DNA of 64,000 bases from Xenopus tropicalis (Eukaryota > Chordata > Amphibia > Anura > Pipidae). The DNA lies in NCBI RefSeq assembly GCF_000004195.4, contig NC_030681.2, positions 136,741,506 to 136,805,505 on the forward strand, written 5' to 3'. Every line of letters begins with the position of its first letter. Position 1 is the first letter of the stretch. A program made the translations under genes and the position numbers. The notes below the pieces were generated by a model. It was not told where the DNA came from. It did not search any database and saw only the letters and a program-made list of their open reading frames with translations. Positions 49,601-58,853 of the stretch are shown in pieces.

Positions 49601-52600
49601 GTGCAGGCCACTAATGTTTTTTCACTACTCAAACCCTGCAAACCCATTATTAATACAGTATATATAGGACATTAAGACATTCTGTCCATTAACTATCAAG
49701 AAATTCCCTCCGCTTTAAGCAAAACAGGACTTGTTTGTCCATATATTGCAATATACTTCAAGTTGGCCCAGTCACCCACGGTCTGCCCACTTGCCCAGAC
49801 CTACACTCACTTTTATCTGATTCATTAAGAGTTCTACTTCTTCATTATACATTTTTTACATCATTTTACATTTTTCCAGGCACTAAGTTTACCTGCAACT
49901 TGCTTGCTTTCAAGGTTAAAACCCCCAAATGGTTGCACTTTTTATTGGTCACCAGTGGGATCACCTGACTGTAGCTGGGAATGATGGATTTGGCCACTGC
50001 TCATGAATAAACTACAGCAAAAAAGGGAGAGTTATGCTCACCACTAAAATTAAACCATTAGATGGGGTGCAATGAGGCTGTGACCACAAAATTCATACAG
50101 ATGTAGGGGTTTACCAAAAATGGGCCCTTAGGACAGACACCCCTAGACTAGGCCACTGGTTGGTGCTAGTTAAACCGGGACATTGGGATGACTGGGTTCT
50201 ACATAGTTAACAGGGAGTATACCTGTAGTTCGGGTTATGGCCACCGGGTGGTGCATAGGCCCATATAAAGGGTTGCAGCCACGTGCTGCGGGGCGATCTT
50301 GAGCCACCTTAGGCTGGGATAGCTCCTGGGACCAGGAGCTTCCCCTGACAGGGTTATTAGATAGTAGTTTATGTGATAGGACATTCTAGGAGTGTCATGT
50401 AGGACACCAAGCTAGAATGGGCGGAAATTGCCCCTCCAGGAGTGGTAGTGGGGTTAAGACCCCCCAGCATTACATCTGCTGGAGTGCAGGGCATTAAGTG
50501 GCTAGGTAGGTGGACAAGTCCCCGCTAGTCCAGGAGTCCGGATCTGAGGGTGCCATACGCTAGTACCGGTGTGGGTCCTTGTGGTGTAACTCCTAGCATG
50601 GGTACTGAGAACTCCAAAGGGAGGGTCTCACCGATAGTACCGGGGATAGCACCTAGATGGGAGCACATTGGGAAACCCGTGAGGTAGTACCAACAGGAAA
50701 AGGTTCTCAATGAGTAGTAAGGAGATATGCCCTGCCGTGTGTATAAATGATATGCCGCTCCTGGAGAGGTCTCTGCCTGAATAAACCATAGCATTCATTC
50801 TATATACAACTGTGTCTGCTGTGAGTATCTACTAGCCCAGAGGACCACTACTACGCTGGTAAGGAATAACTCAAAGAGTGAGTACATCACACCGGGAGTA
50901 CGTGGGTCCCCAAAGGGGCATAGTACCCTGATCGTTTCCCAGGGGTTGGATAACAGTTTCACAACACCATCCCTGGGTGGAGGCACGCCATTAAGGGAAG
51001 AACTCCCTGTAAACCCCCATAGTAAGCGGGGGCTCAGGACTCCTGTAGCGCCAAAGTATCGTGCTCCAACGGGTAGTGCCACAACCGTTCATAAAGTGGG
51101 CTACACAGACAAATAGCATAGGACTTTTTGCCTTTGTATAGTATAGTTTATACAGGAGCAGGGGCCAACTCCATGTTGTAGCTCCCATCATCCCCATCTA
51201 CAGTCAACTACAGACATATAATTATTTTGTATTTACATAGAAAGTTTTTGCATCTTATTTTCAGCTCTTTCTTTAAAAGCCTTGAAGATGACGTGCCGAT
51301 CAAACGCTGCCCAAAGTGTAAAGTCTATATAGAGCGGGATGAAGGTTGCGCGCAGATGATGTGCAAGAACTGCAAGCATGCGTTCTGCTGGTACTGCCTG
51401 GAATCTCTAGATGTGAGTGTTCTGCTTTCTGTTCTGCCCCATAACAGGGCCGGGCAGTTTCCTTCACTTTAACTGAATTGACAATGGGATAGAGAAGGAT
51501 TTAGAAGGGACTGTATGTGCTACTCCTGAAATAAGCCTGGGGAAAATGCGTTTCCATGCTACCTTGAAAACCCCCAAATTAATTGATGTAAAAAAGATTC
51601 TTTTGTATCCTCTGAAATGATCTTCTGGTGAGTTAGGCAGCAGAGAGTTTATTGTGTGGTCCCTTTATACTGTATATGTATACATAGTGATCATATCCCT
51701 AGTCTTTAGCATAAACATTCCCAACTAGGCCAGTCTTTCTTCATAGCTGAGACTCCATACCCTTTATCCCCTTTCTCTGGACTTTCTTTCCTTTAGTAAT
51801 ATTCCTTTGAGCACTGGTGACAAAAACAACTTATTTTAGATGGGGCCTTACCTGTGCTTTGAAAAGGGGGGAAATTACCCTCTCCTCCTGTGAATTTGAA
51901 TGCTCAGATTCCCAATTTCTGAATACATGGTGGTGGGCTGCAAGAATAACACATTCAGAATGGGTTTAATTGCTCTGCATAATTGGGTGTCATGGCAAAT
52001 ACTGTATACTGAACAGATTAAATTCAAATGGAGCCAATACAGAACCCTGCAGCACTCTATTAAGAAGCATTATTCAGTTAAAGAATGTACCATTGGAGTC
52101 ATGATTAGACTGGGATGTGCAAGGCCCACCAGGGCTGTTTCCGAAGGGGCCCCCACACCCCCTCTGTGGCCACAGCCACCCACCCACTCACCCACTGCCA
52201 GCCCAACCCATGCACACATGCAACTTATACTTACTTTTGCTGCGATCAGGGGAGGAGAGCAGTGGGGGAACAACAGGGAGGGCAGGTGGGGATCAGGTCT
52301 AGGTGAGCAGGGGCTTTTTCCTGGCCAGGCCAGTCTGACCCTGTTTGGAGTGTTGTTGCTTATGAGGATATAGCTGGTTCTCTATCCAAAAATACCATCC
52401 ACAAGACTAACCATAAATATCAACCCCAGGACTATAGGGCTTAGATTAGAAAGCAGACATTTATCTGGTACTGTATCAAAAACTTCAGTAAGTCTTATCT
52501 ACTTCAATACATATTTCCTCATCATAAATATCAGTTCATTTTGTTTGCCATGATCTGTCCTTCATAAAGCCATTTCTAATGCCAATTTATAATGCCATTC

Positions 52601-53330
52601 TCTATGGCATCATCTTGAATGGGATCCTTTAAGAAATATTCCAGTAAATTCAATTTACTATTTAAAAAAAAAGTTTCCCCATCACATTAACAATAAATCA
52701 TATCTATGTCTCTTTTTATAGGATGATTTCCTGCTCATACATTATGACAAAGGGCCATGTCGGAACAAACTGGGCCATTCCAGGGCGTCGGTCATATGGC
52801 ACAGAACTCAGGTTTGTCTGTTGCTTCCTGAATACTTCTCAAATGTAGGGTTGCCACCTATCTGTTCCTGGCACTCTGGGCAGGGTTAGGTGGTGATGTC
52901 ATGGGGCAGGGTGGTGATTTCATGGGGTGGGACTGTGACATCAGGAGATGGGACTATGACGCGGTAATCACTGATTGGCAGATCGACATGCAGGAGAGTC
53001 CTGTACAGATTTCCAAATTTGGAACACCGGGCAGGCAGTTTTAATCTAGACAGTCCTTTCAAAAACGGGTCTATCCCGGTCAAAACCAAACACGGTGCAA
53101 CCCTACAATGGCTTCACCCACAAACATGGGCATACGTGTTTCTTTGCATGTTCATCTTTGCTTATTTGCAAGATTCACACCTTGTGGTTCTCTTGCAGGT
53201 TGTGGGCATATTTGCCGGATTCGGCCTATTACTCTTAGTAGCATCACCGTTCCTGTTACTGGCCACCCCTTTTGTTTTGTGTTGCAAATGTAAATGCTGC
53301 AAAGGGGATGACGACCCGCTACCGACTTAA
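31485..53330 (+). CDS. RNF144A: RNF144A, membrane-anchored RBR E3 ubiquitin ligase, complete
   Basis: Seven coding exons (31485-31619, 38803-38907, 40775-40835, 44706-44913, 51265-51412, 52722-52811, 53199-53330) give 879 nt and 292 residues, the length of human RNF144A. All introns are GT-AG. RING1 begins CKLC at 20-23 and continues with CQC, C43 and C46, then C65 and C70. The IBR spans about 111-156 with paired cysteines and H151. RING2 spans about 185-214 with the expected active Cys at 198 (DEGCAQMMC). Residues 250-278 are hydrophobic and include GIFAG (G252, G256), the GxxxG motif known for self-association. The tail is Cys/Lys-rich and ends DDDPLPT. RBR ligases receive ubiquitin from an E2 on the RING2 Cys; RNF144A is known to act on DNA-PKcs. 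The wording CLKQYVELL and the tail fit A rather than the paralog RNF144B. Upstream 5' non-coding exons are not identified. Confidence 0.96.
32050..32270. mobile_element. Probable TAGGGTTG-family MITE fragment
   Basis: It ends aaaggtggcaaccca and carries catgacatcataccc-type interior segments. The left end is not clear. Confidence 0.4.
32339..32735. mobile_element. Penelope-like tail, inverted dimer
   Basis: A 397-bp near-perfect palindrome with arms of about 180 bp around 32555. It is flanked by a 13-bp direct repeat AGATGACAGTATT at 32326-32338 and 32736-32748. The arms contain gaagaagccactcggatgag and gtggtgaaacg, and the left outer end tctatgaagattctcattca matches the left end of the insertion at 7236. 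No coding part is left. Confidence 0.8.
33865..34539. mobile_element. hAT MITE, TAGGGATGTAGCGAA family, second copy
   Basis: A 675-bp element with ends TAGGGATGTAGCGAA and TTCGCTACATCTCTA and an exact 8-bp duplication ATGGTGAA at 33857-33864 and 34540-34547. The left 230 bp match the element at 23784; the central 340 bp (starting gttgtaatcagtaatcagaa) are unrelated to it. Confidence 0.85.
34640..34926. mobile_element. GC-rich MITE with repeated GCGCATGCGC-like motifs
   Basis: It begins gcaggcccggatttgtggag and ends gatagaaatccggccctga, inverted with each other. Inside is a hairpin built on gctcccatacggagcagt / actgctccgtatgggag and three gcgttcgcgcatgcgca-type repeats at 34797-34868. A relative in reverse orientation is at 40870. 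Confidence 0.65.
35015..35300. mobile_element. Fold-back MITE
   Basis: The ends ttttcaattgatcttcatta and gaagaccaattgcaaattgt pair imperfectly. The interior contains agctcccaaatgggggtcac. Borders are approximate. Confidence 0.45.
37430..38180. other. Repeat-free intron block, candidate conserved non-coding element
   Basis: This stretch lacks the MITE signatures found around it. It has dense AT-rich binding-site-like words: an octamer-like atgcaaat at about 37686, tgattaatgg near 37743, and aataaatatt variants. A 128-codon open frame at 37595-37981 has no recognisable family or start context and is taken as chance. Confidence 0.3.
38803..38907 (+). CDS. RNF144A: RNF144A coding exon 2, RING1 second half
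   Basis: The acceptor is ttttttctacag and the donor gag|gtaaaa. Thirty-five codons, [13 protein letters not shown] to GHLQENE, phase 0 on both sides. It supplies RING1 ligands C46, C65 and C70. Confidence 0.95.
38908..40774 (+). other. RNF144A: RNF144A intron 2
   Basis: It contains antisense CR1-like LINE relics at about 39170-39780 and a half ACAGGTATGGGA MITE at about 39795-40018 ending ggtcctatacctg. A T-rich tract runs from 40130 to 40500. Confidence 0.6.
39170..39780 (-). mobile_element. CR1-like LINE relic (reverse transcriptase part)
   Basis: The minus strand of about 39540-39600 reads [10 protein letters not shown] and nearby residues, the palm motif with the first catalytic Asp of CR1-type reverse transcriptases. 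Surrounding frames are broken by stops. It is a dead fragment. Confidence 0.6.
40775..40835 (+). CDS. RNF144A: RNF144A coding exon 3
   Basis: The acceptor is ctcataccag and the donor aaaag|gtatgt. Sixty-one nt code for [20 protein letters not shown] plus the first base of the next Glu codon. It is the helical linker between RING1 and IBR, too short to be found by open frame alone. Confidence 0.94.
40870..41142. mobile_element. GC-rich MITE related to the one at 34640
   Basis: It starts cgccggatttgtcttgtggc and ends gccacaaatccgggcctgtc. It contains the cctatacggagcagtggg / cattgctccgtatgggag hairpin and cgtatgcgcatgcgcgaacg. Confidence 0.65.
41301..41557. mobile_element. MITE with GGGGCGTATTTATTATGC ends
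   Basis: The ends ggggcgtatttattatgc and gcataataaatacgcccc form an exact 18-bp inverted repeat, extended by ggtgtaaaa / ttttacac. The interior is rich in ggcgtaaa and ccggtgtaa. The target duplication is not clear. Confidence 0.7.
42331..42828. mobile_element. Long fold-back element, relative of 24947
   Basis: It starts aaggggcacatttactaacc and ends cttagtaaatcagcccctaa. Nearly the whole 498 bp is a palindrome around 42555, with tttttcg, gcgaaa and gtagcgtt words shared with the element at 24947. Confidence 0.75.
42890..43500 (+). mobile_element. CR1-like LINE 3' relic
   Basis: The plus strand reads [16 protein letters not shown] near 42920-42970, the conserved region after the reverse transcriptase palm in CR1/L2-type LINEs. 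Further down, frames are broken. The end aagcttgaacctgatggact resembles the 3' tail. Confidence 0.65.
43655..43914 (+). mobile_element. tRNA-headed SINE with L2-like tail
   Basis: It has an A-box-like TGGCTTAGTGGG at 43666-43677 and a B-box-like GGTTCAGTTTC at 43710-43720, with polymerase III spacing. The tail cattgtaagctcctctgggg leads to a short tandem end aataacaataaa. Degraded relatives are at 1990-2100 (minus) and 58565-58830. Confidence 0.65.
44706..44913 (+). CDS. RNF144A: RNF144A coding exon 4, IBR domain
   Basis: The acceptor is ttctctttgtag and the donor caag|gtatac. 208 nt cover residues 101-170. Cysteine pairs at 111/116, 120, 135/138, 143/146 and 156, with H151, form the in-between-RING zinc sites. 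The exon ends with two bases of Ser170. Confidence 0.95.
45013..45245. mobile_element. MITE with TTGGGCCAGATTCAATTC ends
   Basis: The ends ttgggccagattcaattcc and gaattgaatctggcccaa form an inverted repeat of about 18 bp. A partial relative is at 17165. Confidence 0.75.
45890..46290. mobile_element. MITE containing a fold-back fragment
   Basis: The outer parts tagttgcacttggtgccgct and cacagtgcagttgcaccaac belong to one element (related sequence at 11200). Inside, 45998-46243 is related to the fold-back at 42331, with gattgtttcgtattttgcgc / aatacgaaacaatcgc arms and the end agtaaatgtgcccctaag. Confidence 0.5.
49018..49640. mobile_element. Tc1-like remnant interrupted by a MITE
   Basis: Positions 49018-49250 start ctacgctatatggctaaaag, a typical Tc1-type terminal repeat. 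Positions 49546-49640 include ggttgagatcaggggtctgt, matching the transposase region around the DPN-type motif on the minus strand. Between them sits a MITE (49249-49545) with ttgggttgccacc and ggtggcaaccctag ends. Confidence 0.55.
50224..51105 (+). mobile_element. LTR-like block, possible solo LTR
   Basis: This GC-balanced stretch differs from its neighbours. It has a TATA-like catataaaggg near 50262 and a polyA signal AATAAA near 50781 followed by a unique downstream part, the U3-R-U5 order. Ends TGTAG and CTACA at 50224 and 51101 are inverted. I found no matching target duplication, so the borders are tentative. Confidence 0.35.
51265..51412 (+). CDS. RNF144A: RNF144A coding exon 5, RING2 with catalytic Cys
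   Basis: The acceptor is cttattttcag and the donor gat|gtgagt. 148 nt cover the last base of Ser170 to Asp219. It includes [17 protein letters not shown] with active-site Cys198, then [12 protein letters not shown]. The stretch SFFKSLEDD just before RING2 is the least conserved part. Confidence 0.96.
51413..52721 (+). other. RNF144A: RNF144A intron 5
   Basis: It contains CR1-like antisense LINE relics at about 51720-52100 and 52350-52650. A GC-rich MITE piece lies at 52110-52340 (ggcccaccagggctgtttcc ... ggccaggccagtctgac). No extra exon is seen. Confidence 0.55.
52722..52811 (+). CDS. RNF144A: RNF144A coding exon 6
   Basis: The acceptor is ctttttatag and the donor cag|gtttgt. Thirty codons, [20 protein letters not shown] to WHRTQ. 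This finishes the RING2 zinc fold (H226, C232) and leads to the membrane anchor. Confidence 0.95.
52848..53106. mobile_element. TAGGGTTGCCACC-family MITE filling the last RNF144A intron
   Basis: It starts tagggttgccacctatctg and ends ggtgcaaccctac. The interior has tgatgtcatgggg and gattggcaga segments common to the family. It makes up about two thirds of the 387-bp intron. Confidence 0.7.
53199..53330 (+). CDS. RNF144A: RNF144A terminal coding exon, membrane anchor and stop
   Basis: The acceptor is ggttctcttgcag. Forty-three codons plus TAA at 53328-53330. Hydrophobic residues 250-278 ([18 protein letters not shown] onward) form the tail anchor, followed by [16 protein letters not shown]. 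Confidence 0.96.
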   Translation, partial: VVGIFAGFGLLLLVASPFLLLATPFVLCCKCKCCKGDDDPLPT

Positions 53331-53829
53331 CACAAACTGCTATGTTATGGCTACAGTATTTCTCCCCAGGGAAATTACTGTCGAGGGTTACTTTACATAT
53401 CGGATCCTCCATATGAGCCTTACCTGTCCATTCAGCTTTCCCAGCCACAAATGGTGCCATTATTCTAAGAATCGCTCTTGGGAAGGCGGCTGATACCACT
53501 CGGAGGGATATGATTAATGTGACTTACAGGAATCCTTGAGGAGGAGATGAATGGAATGTTCCACGTGAGACCAAGAGCTTGCACACAACCGATTCTCAAG
53601 GCTTCTCTACAATTGTATATAAGCCGATCCATTGTATTTAATACCTTCTGCTTTTCTATGTCTCCTATTTAATTTTTTTTTTTTTTTGTTCAGTTATAAG
53701 TGAATATTAAGACTTTTTTTTAAAGAATTGCTTCACTAAATTGTGGGGTGACATCAAGATATATTGTTATGCGCAAAGAGTCAAATAATCGAAGGTTTAT
53801 TCCTTGATTAGATCAAAGGAAGAGTTTAA

Positions 53830-54264
53830 AGGAACAGTAACACCAAAAAATGAAAGTGTATAAAAATAATTAATATATAATGTACTATTGCTCTGCACTG
53901 GTAAAAGTTGTGAGTTTGCTTCATAAACACTACTACAGTTTATATAAATACCCAGCTGTGTAGCCATGGGGGCAGCCATTTAAATTGAAAAAAGGAGAAA
54001 AGGCACAGGTTACTAAGCAGATAACAGATAAGTAGCATAGATTCCCATTGTATTCTACACAGTTATCTGTTATCTTCTTATGTAACCTGTGCCTTTTCTC
54101 CTTTTTTCAATTTAAATGGCTGCCCCCATGGCAACACAACAGCTATTTCTGTTAACTACAGTAGTCTTTCTGAAGCAAACACACAACTTTTACCAGTGCA
54201 GGGCAACAGTACATTATATTTTAATTATTTTAAAACATTTTTATTTTTTAGTGTTACTGTTCCT
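53830..54264. mobile_element. T2-like TTAA MITE, full palindrome
   Basis: It is flanked by TTAA at 53826-53829 and 54265-54268, with ends AGGAACAGTAACACC and gtgttactgttcct. Arms of about 200 bp pair around 54040 (aaaaggcacaggttact / gtaacctgtgccttt). Confidence 0.85.
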
Positions 54265-54360
54265 TTAAGGTAGGGCAAAAAGGATATTTACCCCAGAACA
54301 ATCTGGAATGTTGTATCTATCTATGTTGTTGAGCTACATTGGAAGGTAGAGTTATATTAA

Positions 54361-54913
54361 AGGGGAACTCCACCCAACACACAACTTGAGCTTTTTGAAA
54401 ACTAAACATAATTTCAAGCAACTGTGCAATATCAATAAAAAAATATGCAGCCTTTTCATGATTTTGAATGTAATAATATGGTTTGGAACAGTTCCCTAAG
54501 CCCCGCCCCCTGTTCCCCTGCTGATCTGGCTGACTACTTTGAGGCTCAGTCAACTGTCAACTATCCTCAGCCTGCCTTCAGCCTGCATCCTGCCAGTCCC
54601 ACAATTCCCTGCACACAATGTCAATAAGGAAAGGAACATCACAGTGCAATGCATTGTGGGTTATATAGTTCCTGTATGCTGTTTGTAAGCTGTGAAAAAG
54701 TTGTTACGATTTGTAACATCAATGTTTTAGTCCCTCCTCCTCTGCCAGGATTTCAAATGATGCAGAAAGAGAAGAACTGTTTTGCAGCTGGCTTTCAGCA
54801 TATAAAAATGGTATTTATTCATACTTTTTGAAGGAACAGATTACAGTGATAGGTATATTAGGGGTTTCTGTGTTGTGTGGGGCTCTTAAACAAATTTTTG
54901 TTTGGAGTTCCCC
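54361..54913. mobile_element. T2-like TTAA MITE
   Basis: It is flanked by TTAA at 54357-54360 and 54914-54917, with ends AGGGGAACTCC and GGAGTTCCCC. The interior shares cacaattccctgcacac and caatgcattgtgggttat with the copy at 22880. Confidence 0.85.
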
Positions 54914-55784
54914 TTAAATATAAAATAAAGATCCCTGAGTTTTATTATAGAGGGGCTAAACCTCAGCACTTGTTCTTATAAAGAATATGGCAATGGACAT
55001 TGTTGGTGAATGTTATGCTTTTTGTCATTTTTATTTTCTGAGCCAATAACATATCATTGCCCCATATCCACAATTCCTTTGATATTTCCCCTGCCACCCT
55101 ACTCTGCATGATAGCTAGATTTGCACATGGTACTAAGACCTACTCATGAACAAGTGATGGAAGCAAGTCATGGAAGTCATGGAAGAGGTTCTTCCCTTAG
55201 CAGAAGTGAAAGTGAATGAAGGACAAACCATTGTAATATTAAGGTTGCTATGATACCCTGCATATTCCAAGAAACCTCTTTATTTTATATCCAATAAATA
55301 CATTACTTATGATGCTAACAGTAATACATTTCATTCTTTTTGGAATACAGAAATAGAGAAATGCGTTTCGTTATGTGATAATGCAAAGCTGATTTGCCCA
55401 CTGACACTCCCCTACCACACTCAAACGTTTGCTTTTCCCCTGGTGCACAAAGTTGTATAAAATCACCACCAAAGGTCACTTTTGAATTACCCAACCTCAC
55501 TATATAATACAATAGTATCCAAAGTTTCTTAATTAAGAAAAGAAATCAGTGCCAGAAGTAAGGGCTATATTTACTGATATTGTTGCTTGGCTCAAAACTG
55601 ACTTTGTGGAAACCTACTTACAAAAACATTGACTAGCATATAACCCATTGCTTCATTACTTGCCTACAAAAGCCTGTAGTACAACAGTGGATAGCAATAA
55701 TGAAATGGGTAGTGATTACCACCTTTCCCTATTTTATATTTAGCTACATTCCATATCACTATACAACCACAGTTCCATCCAACC

Positions 55785-56855
55785 AGAGGTTATTATCCCC
55801 ACTGCTACTATAGGCACCATCTCTCCCTACTATACCTGCTATCCCACAGCCCCAGTCCCTTCCCAGAGGCTATTATCCCCCCACTGCTACTATAGGCACC
55901 ATATCTCCCTACTATACCTGCTATCCCACAGCCACAGTCCCTTCCCAGAGGCTATTATCCCACTGCTACTATAGGCACCATCTCTCCCTACTATACCTGC
56001 TATCCCACAGCCACAGTCCCTTCCCAGAGGCTATTATCCCCCCACTGCTACTATAGGCACAATCTCTCCCTACTGTACCTGCTATCCCATAGCCACAGTC
56101 CCTTCCCAGAGGCTATTATCCCCCCACTGCTACTATAGGCACAATCTCTCCCTACTATACCTGCTATCCCACAGCCCCAGTCCCTTCCCAGAGGCTATTA
56201 TCCCCCCACTGCTACTATAGGCACCATCTCTCCCTACTGTACCTGCTATCCCATAGCCACAGTCCCTTCCCAGAGGCTATTATCCCCCCACTGCTACTAT
56301 AGGCACAATCTCTCCCTACTATACCTGCTATCCCACAGCCCCAGTCCCTTCCCAGAGGCTATTATCCCCCCACTGCTACTATAGGCACCATCTCTCCCTA
56401 CTGTACCTGCTATCCCATAGCCACAGTCCCTTCCCAGAGGCTATTATCCCCCCACTGCTACTATAGGCACAATCTCTCCCTACTATACCTGCTATCCCAC
56501 AGCCCCAGTCCCTTCCCAGAGGCTATTATCCCCCACTGCTACTATAGGCACCATCTCTCCCTACTATACCTGCTATCCCACAGCCCCAGTCCCTTCCCAG
56601 AGGCTATTATCCCCCCCACTGCTACTATAGGCACCATCTCTCCCTACTATACCTGCTAATCCACAGCCACGGTCCCTTCCCAGAGGCTATTATCCCCCCA
56701 TTGCTACTATAGGCACCATCTCTCCCTACTATACCTGCTATCCCACAGCCACAGTCCCTTCCCAGAGGCTATTATCCCACTGCTACTATAGGCACCATCT
56801 CTCCCTACTATACCTGCTATCCCACAGCCACAGTCCCTTCCCAGAGGCTATTACC
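55785..56855 (+). repeat. 82-bp minisatellite, about 13 copies, with higher-order dimer
   Basis: The unit is 79-83 bp, with landmarks cccttcccagaggctattat and gctactataggcaccatctc. Copies at about 56040-56510 alternate two types (tactatacc...cacagcccc and tactgtacc...catagccac), giving a period near 164 bp. Length changes come mainly from the C run after ttat. No coding potential. Confidence 0.9.
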
Positions 56856-56859
56856 TCTA

Positions 56860-57850
56860 TTGCTTTAGGCTAATAGCAGTTGACCATTCGTATCTCCTTA
56901 AAGTCAGCCCTGTCCATAGTTTATCTCAGTTTGTTGCCAAGAGCAAATCATTTGCCTCATCTGCATAATTCCTGATTATTCCCATTAGATGTACTTGCTT
57001 TGATTATATTCTTCCACAAGAGCAGACTGGCACGGGCCTGTGTTTCAGAGTTGGGTTAAGTGTTAGAAGTACCATGCCATTGTACATAATCCTTTACCAA
57101 GAAGTGGGAGAATCTTGTAAAATCTGTCTTTGGGAAAACCTATTTTTTGCAAACTTAGTAAAAGTGGACACAAACCTCACATGAACAAACTGTGTTTTAG
57201 GCTACCCCTCAATGCACCCCCTTATTATGCCTCCTATCTGCCACCAATGCCACCAACTTCCCAGTAAGCTCCACCTCTTGAGTGAGGTAGTAGTTTATAG
57301 TTTTTGGTACAAATGCATCTCTAATCGACTCATTGGTTTACCACATATATCCTTTTAGTATGTAAAGGTCAAACTTTATGAAAATGTATCCTGTTTTTCT
57401 TTTAACTTTATTTACTATGTCTGTAACTATGTATGTACATAAGTTGGATGCTGATTTCATTGATTTCGTTTTTACACACATTTCTGGAAGGGCATATGCA
57501 TTAAAGGGAACATTCAGCTTAATAAACATGTTTAGAAAAGGCCACACGCTAATAATAATATATATCTTTTATTCAATATGCCGCGACATTATAATTTTTT
57601 TTTATTGTCTTGTTTGTATGTTTTCATATGTTTCATTTTATAGTGCTATTTGTGTACGCTGCCCAGCACATTTCTTACAATACTTTAAAGGGATACTGTT
57701 GTCAGAATAAAAAGTGTTTATTTTTGCCTGAAAACAATTATTCTGTTTAACTTTTGTCATTTTTTGGCTACTGTCTCTGATCAATAGGGACCTACAGTTC
57801 TTGGGCCTCACTGCACAGCCTGCCTTGTGGTGTCATTCATAAAAACTTCA
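56860..57850. other. Intergenic, no gene seen
   Basis: A 110-codon frame at 57378-57710 is hydrophobic and AT-rich and has no recognised family; I take it as chance. A T2-like end TTAAAGGGATACTG begins at about 57685. Confidence 0.45.
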
Positions 57851-58368
57851 AAGGAGACATATTGGATAAATAGGAAAACGCTAATTTTGTAGGCAATTAT
57901 GAATAATATACGGTGCTGGTTTCCCTTTGGGCTAAACATTAACCCTATCTGTAACAATGGCCCCTTTATTGGAGCTCCCTATAGATCCTATCACTTCTCT
58001 GTCCGAGTTTGAAATGAAGAGTGGGCATGTCCTAACGGTCCCTACCAGAAGCACAGTAGGAGAGGGAGAGCCAATCACAGCCCTGCACTCACACAAGCAA
58101 AGACAGGCTTCAGTTCCCTATCAGGTCAGCCTAGCTGCTGATTGGTTCCTATCCTACAGTGCAGGGTACGGAGGGCCGCCGGCTCCCCAGCTCATCCAGA
58201 GAATTCAGCCAGCAGGAAGTGGCACAAATGGGCGGGGCTAGTGGGGTTTGGGGGAATTTCTCAATAAATCAGTCAGAAACACAACTTTTTAAGCACAATC
58301 CTTCTATATCTAGAGGAGTATAATTCCCTGGTACATTCTTCATTTTAAAAGGATATGTCTCCTTTCAA
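57851..58368. mobile_element. MITE with AAAGGAGACATAT ends
   Basis: The ends aaaggagacatattgg and ggatatgtctccttt are inverted, each next to a tcaa/ttcaa word. The interior contains agccaatcacagccctgc and gattggttcctatcc. Confidence 0.6.
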
Positions 58369-58387
58369 TCCATTTGCCATTGTGCTA

Positions 58388-58571
58388 GGGTTGCCACTTC
58401 TCCTGCCCAGGAACTCTAGGCAGGGAGGTGGGGCATGATGTCACGGGGGCATTTTGTGCCATCATGGGGGCGGGGCTATGATGAGGCAATTATTAATTGG
58501 CCAATCACTGTGTCTTAGAAAACCAAAAACCGGGCTGTCTGGGTCAAACCTGGACTGGTGGCAACCCTACA
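58388..58571. mobile_element. TAGGGTTGCCAC-family MITE
   Basis: The ends tagggttgccacttctcc and ggtggcaaccctac are inverted. Interior tgatgtcacgggggc matches relatives. Confidence 0.7.
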
Positions 58572-58830
58572 TGGTGCAGTAGTAAGCATTGCTGCAGAGC
58601 AGTGTTGGGTTCCAAGGTACAATTTCAACCAGAGCATTATCTGCAAGGAGTTTGTATGTCCCCCCTGTGCTTATGTTGGTTTCTCCCCACACAACAAACA
58701 TTCAGTTAACTTGGCTCCTGATAAGAATTGACCATGGTAAGCTCCCCTGGGTCCAGAGAATGATATATAAACTCTGGAAAGAGCCTTGGAATATGTCAGC
58801 ACCATACAGTATATATAAAGGATAATATAA
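58572..58830 (+). mobile_element. Degraded tRNA-headed SINE
   Basis: It carries tggtgcagtagtaagcattg, gcattatctgcaaggagttt, gtaagctcccctgggtcc and atatataaaggata in the same order as the SINE at 43655. Confidence 0.55.
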
Positions 58831-58853
58831 GCAAAGCTGGCCTGTTTTATTTA

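Larger units (their letters stand above)
44914..51264 (+). other. RNF144A: RNF144A intron 4
   Basis: A 6.35-kb intron with MITEs at 45013, 45890-46290 and 49249, Tc1-like fragments around 49018-49640, and an LTR-like block at 50224-51105. The stretch 46300-48220 shows no gene and little recognisable repeat. Confidence 0.65.
53331..55300 (+). other. RNF144A: RNF144A 3'UTR, end uncertain
   Basis: It starts at the stop codon. The first 490 bp are unique sequence with a long T run near 53671-53688. Two T2-like MITEs follow. Possible polyA signals are AATAAA at about 54433 (inside the second MITE) and 55292. None is clearly favoured. Confidence 0.4.

Noticed and set aside
31485..53330. Assignment to the paralog RNF144B
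   Set aside because: The sequence words [17 protein letters not shown] and the DDDPLPT end, the 292-residue length, and the neighbour RSAD2 all fit RNF144A.
57378..57710. 110-codon hydrophobic frame
   Set aside because: Composition follows local AT richness; no conserved motif, and overlapping antisense frame.
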